The notes: generated by a model not told the origin, from the letters alone. A stretch of 6,049 nt of DNA from Alphaproteobacteria bacterium (GCA_022599995.1 JAHZLG010000160.1:1-6049); one strand, 5' to 3'; shown: positions 1 through 5,967, numbered from the stretch's first letter. Program-made: numbers and translations.

Positions 1-1000
1 CAGTTACCATATTTCCTCTGCCGCGCAGTCGAAATTCTCTGCGAAGGACGACGTTCGTGACCGCCAGGTAAGACTGAAGGAAGGGTTGGCCATCGATCAT
101 GGCGTCGATCTGACTGTCTTCGAGGGCACGGGCCGCGGTTGCGGACGTGCCATGCACAATAAGATAAGGCGAGGCGACAGAGGAAGCTGGCTGTTCCTTC
201 ATGACACGCAACACAAAGGGCAGGAGATTATGTGTCGCAATGAAGATCGAATCGAATGGCTCTTCGTTGGCAAATGTTACTCGAAGGCGCGCGAGGGCCG
301 TTGCCGACGAGGTGCCCAAGTCTAGGATGTTGATCGGCTGATTGAGCCCGTCCGCAAAGCCCTGACAGCGGGCAAGGTGTGCGGGTTTCTGCCAATCTTG
401 TGTCAGGCAAAGGCTGCGTAACGCCCCTTTGCTCTTGGCTTGCTCACCTGCTTGCCGTCCAATGGATTCGTTGGTAACACCCGCATGCATAAAAATGCCG
501 AGCGACCGCGAAATGTCTGCCCCTTCGCCGATTGTGGCGATGGCAACACTAGACTGTGCCGCGGCCGCGAGGGCCGAAGCTGTGAGGTCGGGGTTATCCA
601 AGGTGATGACGATGCCCTCGGGTTTGTTGTCGACTGCCGCCACAATGAGCTCTGCCGAATTGTACGAAGCATTGGGAAACCGCACATCGATGGTCACATT
701 GCTTTCGTTGGCGGCGGCATGCGCCCCGGCCAACAAGAGTTTTGCATGGGCGTCGATGCCGGGGTCAGCAGGCAGGATAAGAATGATCCGCAATGAGGGT
801 TTGCGTAACTCATCAACGATTGTTTCCTCTTCCTCTTCCTCTTCACCCGCTTGTTCTTCACCCGCTTGTTCGAGGGTGCTGTCGTTCGTTGTTTGTGCTG
901 TAACGACAAGCGGCGCGGTGCTCGCCAGCAGGAAGCCGAGGCACATCACAACGCAGAGCAACACCCTCCCTGCAAACACGCGCATGGTGTCAACGCTCAT
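1..1000 (-). CDS. Sugar-type periplasmic substrate-binding protein (3' end cut by window edge)
   Basis: An open frame of 333 codons runs without a stop to the window edge, so the C-terminus is missing, perhaps 30-60 residues. Residues 6-35 form a signal peptide: Arg7 and Arg12, a hydrophobic core, and a probable cut after VTA. Residues 44-62 are an acidic Glu-rich linker. From about residue 69 (LRIILILPAD) the protein reads as a type I periplasmic binding fold of the ribose-binding (Peripla_BP_4) kind. Family-like marks are GEGADISRSLGIFMHAG near 158-174, ARCQGFADGL near 210-219 and DGQPFLQSYLAV near 303-314, a ligand/hinge segment in this family. It probably binds a sugar in the periplasm for an ABC importer or a sensor; the ligand is unknown. 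The start lies 9 bases past the guaB stop, suggesting co-transcription. ATG at 1000 gives the longest form, while ATG at 985 gives a more ordinary signal peptide; neither has a strong Shine-Dalgarno. No lipobox is seen. Confidence 0.8.
   Translation of the reverse strand, partial: MSVDTMRVFAGRVLLCVVMCLGFLLASTAPLVVTAQTTNDSTLEQAGEEQAGEEEEEEETIVDELRKPSLRIILILPADPGIDAHAKLLLAGAHAAANESNVTIDVRFPNASYNSAELIVAAVDNKPEGIVITLDNPDLTASALAAAAQSSVAIATIGEGADISRSLGIFMHAGVTNESIGRQAGEQAKSKGALRSLCLTQDWQKPAHLARCQGFADGLNQPINILDLGTSSATALARLRVTFANEEPFDSIFIATHNLLPFVLRVMKEQPASSVASPYLIVHGTSATAARALEDSQIDAMIDGQPFLQSYLAVTNVVLRREFRLRGRGNMVT
824..871 (-). repeat. In-frame simple repeats encoding the acidic linker
   Basis: On the plus strand, three perfect copies of TTCCTC (824-841) are followed at once by two perfect 15-base copies of TTCACCCGCTTGTTC (842-856 and 857-871). 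Read on the minus strand within the binding-protein gene, they encode EQAGE twice and then a run of seven Glu. Both unit lengths are multiples of three, so copy-number change would lengthen or shorten the linker without shifting the frame. Confidence 0.85.
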
Positions 1001-1009
1001 TGTACTGCT

Positions 1010-2473
1010 TCAAACCTTGTAATTCGGGGGCTCGCGCGTGACGGTCACATTGTGCACGTGCGACTCTTGCCCGGATGCTCCGCTTACTCGACGCATCGTT
1101 GTGTGCTCGGCCAGGGCAGGAAGGTCGGGCGCGCCAACATAGCCCATCGCGGAACGTAAGCCACCGACCAACTGATGCAACACGGGCATCACCGAGCCTT
1201 TGTAGGGCACGCGCCCCTCGACGCCCTCGGGCACCAATTTGTTTGCTTCGGAGACCTGCTCTTGAAAGTACCGATCTGCTGACCCGCGCGCCATGGCGGC
1301 AAGTGACCCCATCCCGCGATAGGCTTTATACGAGCGACCCTGAAAGAGGAACACCTCACCGGGGCTCTCATCGGTACCCGACAGAAGCGAGCCAATCATG
1401 ACCGCGTGGGCCCCCGCAGCAAGCACCTTTGCCACATCCCCCGAATAACGGACTCCGCCATCGGCAACGACCGTAACACCACGGCGGCGGCAATAGGCGG
1501 CGGTTTCCATCACGGCGGTCAGCTGGGGCAACCCCGCCCCGGCCACGATGCGGGTCGTACAGATCGATCCGGGACCAATCCCAACTTTGATAACATTTGC
1601 CCCAGCATCGGCCAGTGCCTCTGCCGCCGCCGCCGTGACGACATTGCCCGCCATCACCGTTTTGTCATGTTTCCGTGCGAGTTTCGCCACACGCCGCACT
1701 TGCTCGATAACGCCGGCGCTGTGTCCATGGGCTGTATCGATAACCAGCAGGTCGCAGTCTTTCTCGATCAATTGCTCGCAACGGGCAAATTCACGCTCGC
1801 CGACGCCGATTGCCGCCCCGACAAGCAACCTGCCGCGGCTGTCCTTGGCCGAGTTGGGGAACTCCTCCTGCCGTGCGATGTCTTTGGCGGTGATCATGGC
1901 GCGGCATCGTCTGTGGTCATCTACCAAGGGCAATTTCTCGATCCGGTGCTTGCCGAGCAGCTCCTGTGCGTATTCCTTGCTGCAATCCAAGGGGGCCGTG
2001 ATAACATTGGCTGTCATGCGGCTCGTGACCGGGGCGTCGAAATTTTCGATGTACCGCATATCGCGGCTGGTGAGCATCCCCACCAATTCCCCAGTGTCAG
2101 TGACAATGGGCAGTCCCGAGATGCCGTGTTGCTCGGTGGTACGGCGCGCGTCCCCAAGCGTTGCCGTGTGTTGCAATGTAATCGGGTTTTGTACCATGCC
2201 GGCTTCGAAGCGTTTCACGCGTCGCACTTCTTCTGCCTGCTCGTCTGCATCTAGGCTTTTGTGAATGATCCCGATGCCGCCAGAAGCCGCCAAGGCGATT
2301 GCCATTTTTGCTTCGGTGACCGTGTCCATTGCCGCCGACATAAGGGGTATGTTTAACTGCAGTCCGGGTGCTAGCGTGGTGTGTACCTCTGCATTTGCTG
2401 GTAGCACCGCGGAAAAACTGGGGACAAGCAATACATCATCAAATGTCAGGGCTGTTTCGTCGATGAGCTTCAC
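1010..2473 (-). CDS. guaB: Inosine-5'-monophosphate dehydrogenase
   Basis: GuaB oxidises IMP to XMP with NAD+ in the cytoplasm, the committed step toward GMP; it normally works as a tetramer. Full length at 487 residues, usual for bacterial IMPDH. The opening ETALTFDDVLLVP and the SAAMDTVTEA segment begin the TIM barrel. Two CBS domains interrupt it at about residues 95-205 (ends such as GELVGMLTSRD and CRAMITAKD). The active-site loop GIGPGSICTTR carries the catalytic Cys305, ADGGVRYSGD binds phosphate, and SADRYFQ in the flap holds the Arg-Tyr pair of IMPDH. The end ESHVHNVTVTREPPNY is typical. GTG at 2473 is preferred: AAGG (2481-2484) lies 7 bases upstream and this start places the catalytic Cys at 305, as in E. 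coli. TTG at 2479 is in frame and would add two residues, but sits almost on the AAGG. The sugar-binding-protein gene follows after 9 bases. Confidence 0.97.
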   Translation of the reverse strand: MKLIDETALTFDDVLLVPSFSAVLPANAEVHTTLAPGLQLNIPLMSAAMDTVTEAKMAIALAASGGIGIIHKSLDADEQAEEVRRVKRFEAGMVQNPITLQHTATLGDARRTTEQHGISGLPIVTDTGELVGMLTSRDMRYIENFDAPVTSRMTANVITAPLDCSKEYAQELLGKHRIEKLPLVDDHRRCRAMITAKDIARQEEFPNSAKDSRGRLLVGAAIGVGEREFARCEQLIEKDCDLLVIDTAHGHSAGVIEQVRRVAKLARKHDKTVMAGNVVTAAAAEALADAGANVIKVGIGPGSICTTRIVAGAGLPQLTAVMETAAYCRRRGVTVVADGGVRYSGDVAKVLAAGAHAVMIGSLLSGTDESPGEVFLFQGRSYKAYRGMGSLAAMARGSADRYFQEQVSEANKLVPEGVEGRVPYKGSVMPVLHQLVGGLRSAMGYVGAPDLPALAEHTTMRRVSGASGQESHVHNVTVTREPPNYKV

Positions 2474-2480
2474 CTGCAAA

Positions 2481-2484
2481 CCTT
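2481..2484 (-). promoter_or_regulatory. Ribosome binding site deciding the guaB start
   Basis: AAGG on the minus strand lies 7 bases before GTG at 2473 but only 1 base before TTG at 2479. The spacing favours the GTG start. Confidence 0.6.
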
Positions 2485-2527
2485 GATACTTTCCGCCCCC
2501 CCATCTATACTTTCATTGCGAAACGCC

Positions 2528-2556
2528 TTTATAGCTTGCGATCATTGCCAAATCAA
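2528..2556 (-). promoter_or_regulatory. Probable sigma70-type promoter of guaB
   Basis: Read on the minus strand, TTGATT (2551-2556) and TATAAA (2528-2533) are separated by exactly 17 bases. They match the -35 consensus at 4 of 6 positions and the -10 consensus at 5 of 6. Transcription would begin near 2521, giving a leader of about 48 bases before the GTG start. No purine riboswitch or obvious operator is visible in so short a leader. It would also drive the downstream sugar-binding-protein gene. Confidence 0.6.
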
Positions 2557-2615
2557 CTAAGCTTTCGTCCAGAGATCGGGGGGCAGGGGGCTGGGGTGAC
2601 TGCAGCAATCCGGGA

Positions 2616-2661
2616 CACCGCCCTGCGCAACCCAGGGTCACCGCTCCGCGCAACCCAGGGA
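2616..2661. repeat. 23-base tandem duplication
   Basis: Two adjacent 23-base units (2616-2638 and 2639-2661) agree at 20 positions, differing only at unit positions 7, 9 and 23. Both contain the identical 13-mer GCGCAACCCAGGG (2625-2637 and 2648-2660). The pair lies in the divergent spacer, over 80 bases upstream of the guaB -35 hexamer and about 145 bases before the stress-protein start. Confidence 0.85.
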
Positions 2662-2805
2662 CGGTGGCGCATGCGCAGTTATGGGGTTGCGGGCGAACGG
2701 AGGCCAAATGTCCGCCATCCACGTCGCTGTGCTCTTTGGTTAACCCGCGTTTCCCCTTTCTTCTTCTGGCAACTGATCGTGCCTCCAATCCCGCACGGAC
2801 AAAAC

Positions 2806-3450
2806 ATGGCACAATCACCGAGTGAAATACGAGCGTCTATGGGAGACGATGCCTCCATCGATAGCGAGCGCGCGTCGGGGGTCGAGGCAGGGGCAGAGGC
2901 AGAGGCGAAATCCGCCGCACCGATGCAGCTGTTTTTGGTCGTCATTGACGAAACCGACGAGGTCAATCAGGCGTTGTACTATGCTTGTCAGCGGGCGCGC
3001 ATGTCCTCGGCACGGGTGGCATTGTTGTATGTTCAAGAACCAGTGGATGATCTCCAACACTGGATTGCGGTGGCCGACGCACTGCGCCATGAGCGGGAGG
3101 CAAAGGCGCGTGTCCTGATAGAATCGATGGCGGCAAAGGCCCATGAGTGGTCGGGCTTCCCACCGGTGTTGTTTCACCAAGAGGGCGACCGTTTTACCGA
3201 GCTGATGAATTTTATCGATGCCAACCCCAACATCTGCGTGCTTATTTTGGGATCGGGCACGAAAGAGGATTCTCCGGGGCCATTGATCTCGTCGATTGTT
3301 TCTCGCAGGCACCTTGCCCTGCCTTGCCCCCTGACGATTGTCCCGGGGCACCTTACTTTTGCCGAGGTTGACCAACACCTTGAGCAGTCCATGCCCGTTG
3401 TCGATTCTGCTGCCGAGCCGTCCGCCTTGTCGGACACCCTGCACAGCTAG
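2806..3450 (+). CDS. Universal stress protein (UspA family)
   Basis: A 214-residue protein with one Usp domain from about Met40 to residue 181. The domain opens with the first beta strand QLFLVVIDE, with Asp48 at the usual nucleotide-site position. ALYYACQRARM and VALLYVQEP follow, and it closes with VLILGSGTKEDSPGPLISS and LPCPLTIVPG. The glycine segment (Gly149, Gly151, Gly158) does not show the canonical G-2X-G-9X-G[ST] ATP motif cleanly, so ATP binding is uncertain. Residues 1-39 are an Ala/Glu-rich extension partly built from hexamer repeats (2884-2907). Usp proteins are cytoplasmic and support survival under starvation or oxidative stress. ATG at 2806 was chosen because it begins a sensible polar tail, but its Shine-Dalgarno is weak (ACGGAC). 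ATG at 2839 or at 2923 (the domain edge) is possible. The nfu gene follows after 44 bases on the same strand, suggesting an operon. Confidence 0.85.
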   Translation: MAQSPSEIRASMGDDASIDSERASGVEAGAEAEAKSAAPMQLFLVVIDETDEVNQALYYACQRARMSSARVALLYVQEPVDDLQHWIAVADALRHEREAKARVLIESMAAKAHEWSGFPPVLFHQEGDRFTELMNFIDANPNICVLILGSGTKEDSPGPLISSIVSRRHLALPCPLTIVPGHLTFAEVDQHLEQSMPVVDSAAEPSALSDTLHS

Positions 3451-3494
3451 CATACACTGCGACTGGCGACACCCTCTTCTTTGCTTGTGACGAT

Positions 3495-4061
3495 ATGTTC
3501 ATCGAAACCGAAGCCACGCCAAACCCCTCGGCAATAAAATTCCTGCCGGGGCGCGCCCTGCATTTGGGCGACCCCGTGGACATCCCTTCGGCGGAGATCG
3601 CTGATACGGTCTCCCCTCTTGCCGCGGCTTTTTTTGCCCTAGAGGGAGTGACGCGGGTGCTTATCGGCTATGATTTTATCGTCGTGATGCTCGAGGATGC
3701 CGCGCAGTGGCAGAAGATGAAGCCCATCGTTCTGTCGGTGCTGATGGAGGGCCTGATTCTGGAGACGCCAATCGTGTTGCAAGAAGGCGGCGGGGAGGAA
3801 GACGCGCCCGTATTCGATCCGGCGGATGAACACATCGTGAAACAGATTTGTGCGTTGATTGATGAACGGGTTCGTCCCGCGGTGGCGATGGATGGAGGTG
3901 ATATTCTGTTCAAGGGTTTCGATCGCGGGGTTGTGTTCCTTTCCATGCGCGGAGCGTGTGCTGGCTGTCCCAGTTCGACCGCGACCTTGAAGGGCGGCAT
4001 CGAGAACATGCTGCGGCACCTGATCCCCGAGGTGGTCGAAGTACGCGCTGCCGCGTTTTGA
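3495..4061 (+). CDS. nfu: Nfu-type iron-sulfur cluster carrier (NifU family)
   Basis: A complete 188-residue protein of the two-domain Nfu kind. The N-terminal Nfu_N domain (about 1-88) opens with MFIETEATPNPSAIKFLPGR, a strong family signature, and includes GVTRVLIGYDFIVV. A Gly/Glu/Asp-rich linker (97-108) leads to the C-terminal NifU domain (about 112-183). There, RPAVAMDGGDI and MRGACAGCPSSTATLKGGIE carry the Cys155-x-x-Cys158 motif that in this family holds a [4Fe-4S] cluster between two subunits. It acts in the cytoplasm, passing clusters to apoproteins and supporting repair under oxidative or iron stress. Both cysteines are intact and the length is normal. The upstream stress-protein gene ends 44 bases before it, and the order usp-nfu is familiar from alphaproteobacteria. 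The start is fixed by family similarity at residue 1, since the upstream bases hold only a poor Shine-Dalgarno. Confidence 0.93.
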   Translation: MFIETEATPNPSAIKFLPGRALHLGDPVDIPSAEIADTVSPLAAAFFALEGVTRVLIGYDFIVVMLEDAAQWQKMKPIVLSVLMEGLILETPIVLQEGGGEEDAPVFDPADEHIVKQICALIDERVRPAVAMDGGDILFKGFDRGVVFLSMRGACAGCPSSTATLKGGIENMLRHLIPEVVEVRAAAF

Positions 4062-4062
4062 C

Positions 4063-4094
4063 CAGCCCAGCGGGGGGGGGCTTGTGGGCTGTTT
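4063..4094 (+). terminator. Weak candidate terminator after nfu
   Basis: CAGCCCA (4063-4069) pairs perfectly with TGGGCTG (4085-4091), leaving a 15-base G-rich loop, and TTT follows at 4092-4094. The stem begins one base after the nfu stop. The short stem, large loop and very short T tract make this only a tentative terminator. Confidence 0.3.
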
Positions 4095-4292
4095 CCGAGC
4101 GGTTTGTTTCCCAGCGGGGTGTTTGGTGATTGCAAACTGAGGAAATTCTTTCGACGTCTTTTGACGGATCGGGGAATTCTGGGATGGACAGTTACTCTGC
4201 ATTGGCGGTGAGCCATGGGGCGAGGCAACGAGGACGTGCCTTGCGCAATCAGGCGAGAGGGCACCACCAGTGCCGCAGCCAAGCTTGCCAAC

Positions 4293-4327
4293 GATGGTTC
4301 GTATGATGATGTGCTCGGCGAACCATC
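4293..4327. repeat. 9-base inverted repeat
   Basis: GATGGTTCG (4293-4301) is the exact reverse complement of CGAACCATC (4319-4327), with 17 bases between. No T tract follows, so it does not look like a terminator. The right arm overlaps the first unit of the degenerate GATGAT repeats. It could form a hairpin in RNA or be a protein-binding site. Confidence 0.6.
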
Positions 4328-4389
4328 ATGATGATAAACCACCGTGATGGCGAACCACCAAGATGATAATGTGCTGGCAGAACGCGAAT
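4305..4389. repeat. Three degenerate tandem repeats of 25-32 bases
   Basis: Three consecutive units begin with GATGAT, at 4305-4329, 4330-4361 and 4362-4389. Their second halves resemble one another: CGGCGAACCATCAT, TGGCGAACCACCAA and TGGCAGAACGCGAAT. Units 1 and 3 also share a GTGCT before this part. Unit length varies through indels, which suggests an old, decaying repeat. The units are not all multiples of three and no reading frame is preserved. Confidence 0.55.
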
Positions 4390-4607
4390 GTTGACCTGCG
4401 CATGAAAAAGGTGTTAGGTGTAGGAGGGCAGAGGTTACATCCGGCGACGGCAATAGTGCGACAAGGAAAAATGAGACTGCAGAAGAAGGCATTAAACAGC
4501 CCGCTGCACTGATTTTGTCGCCATCGATATCGGGCAAGCGTGGATTTGCTGAATTCGCGAGCTTTGTGTGTTGTCCCGTGTATTGTTCTAAGCCATTGGC
4601 TCCGGGG

Positions 4608-4680
4608 CAGGTGGACACTAGTGCCAAACACCTGTGCCAGGCACGAGTGTCAGACACTAGTGTCTGACACTCGTGACCAG
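4608..4680. repeat. Array of 11-base palindromes at 13-base period, with a perfect 34-base palindrome
   Basis: The best units are GTGCCAGGCAC (4634-4644), GTGTCAGACAC (4647-4657) and GTGTCTGACAC (4660-4670). Each is palindromic about its centre base and each is separated by 2 bases. GTGCCAAACAC (4621-4631) is a weaker unit in the same phase. Degraded flanking units start at 4608 (CAGGTGGACAC) and 4673 (GTGACCAG). The first best unit differs from the second at two paired positions, so its palindrome is kept. Bases 4642-4675 together form one uninterrupted perfect 34-base palindrome centred on ACTAGT. The array ends about 60 bases before the next start codon. It could be an intergenic REP-like repeat or a multi-site operator. 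Confidence 0.8.
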
Positions 4681-4684
4681 CCTT

Positions 4685-4712
4685 TTGCTGTCATAGCAGT
4701 CCATTTTATCAT
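4685..4712 (+). promoter_or_regulatory. Candidate promoter of the amino-acid-type binding-protein gene
   Basis: TTGCTG (4685-4690) and TATCAT (4707-4712) are 16 bases apart. The -10 match is 5 of 6 but the -35 match only 3 of 6. The start of transcription would be near 4719, just ahead of the ribosome site. A second -10-like hexamer, TATTAT (4720-4725), lies 13 bases further on, but would leave almost no leader. The palindrome array lies immediately upstream, where an activator could bind. Confidence 0.4.
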
Positions 4713-4726
4713 TCCATTTTATTATT
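4701..4726. repeat. AT-rich 13-base tandem repeat
   Basis: CCATTTTATCATT (4701-4713) is followed directly by CCATTTTATTATT (4714-4726), differing at one position. The repeat duplicates the candidate -10 hexamer (TATCAT and TATTAT) and ends one base before the AAGGAG ribosome site. Confidence 0.85.
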
Positions 4727-4727
4727 C

Positions 4728-4733
4728 AAGGAG
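4728..4733 (+). promoter_or_regulatory. Strong ribosome binding site
   Basis: AAGGAG lies 7 bases before ATG at 4741. It fixes that start, although the reading frame stays open back to 4540, and predicts efficient translation. Confidence 0.9.
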
Positions 4734-4740
4734 AAGCATT

Positions 4741-5967
4741 ATGAAACGTGTCCTTTCAACCATGCTCGGTGTTGCGGCACTGGGCATTTCAGCCGGGCTT
4801 GCCCCGGCGACTCTCGTGAACGCCGAGGCGGTCACCTTGGGGGCGGCAGTTTCCTTTACCGGGAAATATTCCACCAACGGCAAACACACGAAAAACGGCT
4901 ATGATCTTGCTGTGAAGATGATCAATGACCGTGGTGGGTTCAAGATTGACGGAACCCCCTACACCATCGAAGTGAAGTACTACGACGACGAATCCACCCC
5001 AGCCCGTGGTGCCGAGCTCGCCGAACGTCTGATCCAGCAAGATGGCGTCGAATTCATGCTCGGGCCGTACAGCTCGGGGCTGACCAAAGCGATCGCCCCG
5101 GTCACTGAGAAATACGGTGTGCCAATGATCGAAGCCAATGGGGCATCGCGTTCATTGTTTACTTCGGGCTACAAGTACTTGTTTGCCGTGCTCTCGACCT
5201 CGGAGCAGTACCTGACCTCGGCTATATCCTTGGCACAGGAACAAGCCGAGCGCGACGGCAAAGGACGGCTCAAGCTCGCGATGGCATTTGAAAACGATCC
5301 GTTTTCATTGGATGTCCGTGCGGGTGTTGTTGATGACGCCAAGAAGGCGGGAATTCGTGTGGTAATCGATGATAAGCTGCCACCTGAATTGAACGACATG
5401 TCGGCTATCCTGAACAAGGTGCGTGCGCTGAAGCCCGATATTCTTGTCATTTCGGGACATGCCAAAGGGGCCGCCACGGCAGTGCGCCAGTTGCAAGAAA
5501 AACGTATTGATGTGCCGATGGTGGCGATGACTCACTGTGATTCGGCAGATATCATTGGCAAATATGGTGCTGGTGCGGAGTACACCCTCTGCGCTTCGCA
5601 GTGGGCGCCGACTTTGTCCTACAGTGATGACCTGTTTGGCTCGGCAGCAGATTTTGCGGTCTTGTTCGAAGAGACCTACGGCTATGCTCCGCCCTATCAG
5701 GCGGCAGAATCGGCAGCTGCAGTGCAAGTCTTTGTCGATGCTTTCGAACGTGCGGGAACGCTTGATCAGAAGGCAGTGCGCGACGCGATTTCGGCAACCG
5801 ACATGCAAACTTTCTACGGCAATATCAAATTTGATTCGACCGGGAAAAACATTGCAAAACCGATGGTGCTGTACCAAGTGCTCGATGGTGAGTTCAAGGT
5901 TGTTGCCCCCACCGAATGGGCAGCGGAGAGCTTTGTCCACCCGCGTCCCAAGTGGTCGCAACGCTAA
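4741..5967 (+). CDS. Branched-chain-amino-acid-type ABC transporter periplasmic binding protein
   Basis: A complete 408-residue protein, normal for LivK-like binding proteins. The start is set by AAGGAG 7 bases upstream and by the signal peptide directly after it: MKR, a hydrophobic stretch to about residue 26, and a probable cut after VNA (28). The mature part is a two-lobed Peripla_BP_6 fold. It opens with VTLGAAVSFTGKYSTNG; NGYDLAVKMINDRGG and the YYDDESTP segment follow, and GPYSSG (108-113) sits where this family binds the amino-acid backbone. VPMIEANGAS and APPYQAAESAAAVQVF (316-331) are also typical. Two mature cysteines, 266 and 284, could form a disulfide. It probably captures an amino acid, amide or small carboxylate for an HAAT-family importer; the ligand cannot be read from the sequence. 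No permease or ATPase gene lies in the window, and a strong hairpin follows, so the gene may be transcribed alone. Confidence 0.92.
   Translation: MKRVLSTMLGVAALGISAGLAPATLVNAEAVTLGAAVSFTGKYSTNGKHTKNGYDLAVKMINDRGGFKIDGTPYTIEVKYYDDESTPARGAELAERLIQQDGVEFMLGPYSSGLTKAIAPVTEKYGVPMIEANGASRSLFTSGYKYLFAVLSTSEQYLTSAISLAQEQAERDGKGRLKLAMAFENDPFSLDVRAGVVDDAKKAGIRVVIDDKLPPELNDMSAILNKVRALKPDILVISGHAKGAATAVRQLQEKRIDVPMVAMTHCDSADIIGKYGAGAEYTLCASQWAPTLSYSDDLFGSAADFAVLFEETYGYAPPYQAAESAAAVQVFVDAFERAGTLDQKAVRDAISATDMQTFYGNIKFDSTGKNIAKPMVLYQVLDGEFKVVAPTEWAAESFVHPRPKWSQR

Larger units (their letters stand above)
2474..2805. other. Divergent intergenic region between guaB and the stress-protein gene
   Basis: This 332-base spacer holds the guaB promoter and leader at its left end, a G-rich stretch near 2577-2598, a 23-base tandem duplication (2616-2661) and a perfect 10-base palindrome GCGCATGCGC (2667-2676). 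The stress-protein reading frame stays open leftward to 2536, but that part resembles no protein I know and contains the repeats. I see no convincing promoter for the plus-strand genes, although one is expected here. No RNA gene is recognisable. Confidence 0.6.
4062..4740. other. 679-base repeat-rich intergenic region
   Basis: No convincing gene is seen on either strand between nfu and the next binding-protein gene. Small plus-strand frames exist, for example 38 codons at 4215-4331 and 40 codons at 4184-4306, but neither has a good ribosome site nor a recognisable product. Long minus-strand frames overlap nfu and look like composition shadows. The region contains a G9 run (4072-4080), a weak hairpin after nfu, degenerate GATGAT repeats with an inverted repeat (4293-4389), an array of small palindromes (4608-4680) and AT-rich tandem 13-mers before the next gene. 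No tRNA or known RNA is recognised. Confidence 0.7.

Noticed and set aside
429..1022. Plus-strand frame of 197 codons
   Set aside because: It lies antisense to the sugar-binding-protein frame, which has a signal peptide and family motifs. Its Ala/Ser-rich product looks like a composition shadow.
1406..2264. Long plus-strand frames opposite guaB
   Set aside because: GuaB on the minus strand is certain; these are mirror frames without domain signs.
2536..2805. Upstream extension of the stress-protein frame by 90 codons
   Set aside because: The translated extension crosses the 23-base tandem repeat and resembles nothing in the Usp family.
4184..4331. Two small plus-strand frames of about 40 codons
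   Set aside because: Ribosome sites are weak, one frame ends inside the degenerate repeats, and I recognise neither product.
4326..4631. Minus-strand frame of 101 codons in the intergenic region
   Set aside because: It has no recognisable protein features or convincing ribosome site, and it crosses the repeats.
3668..4657. Long minus-strand open frame of 329 codons
   Set aside because: It runs antisense through most of nfu, whose coding evidence is clear. The product is low-complexity with no recognisable domain, and it spans the repeat array.
4608..4680. CRISPR array
   Set aside because: Units of 11 bases with 2-base gaps leave no room for spacers, and no cas gene is present.
4540..4740. 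Upstream extension of the last binding-protein frame by 67 codons
   Set aside because: AAGGAG with ideal spacing and an immediate signal peptide fix the start at 4741, and the extension would run through the palindrome array.
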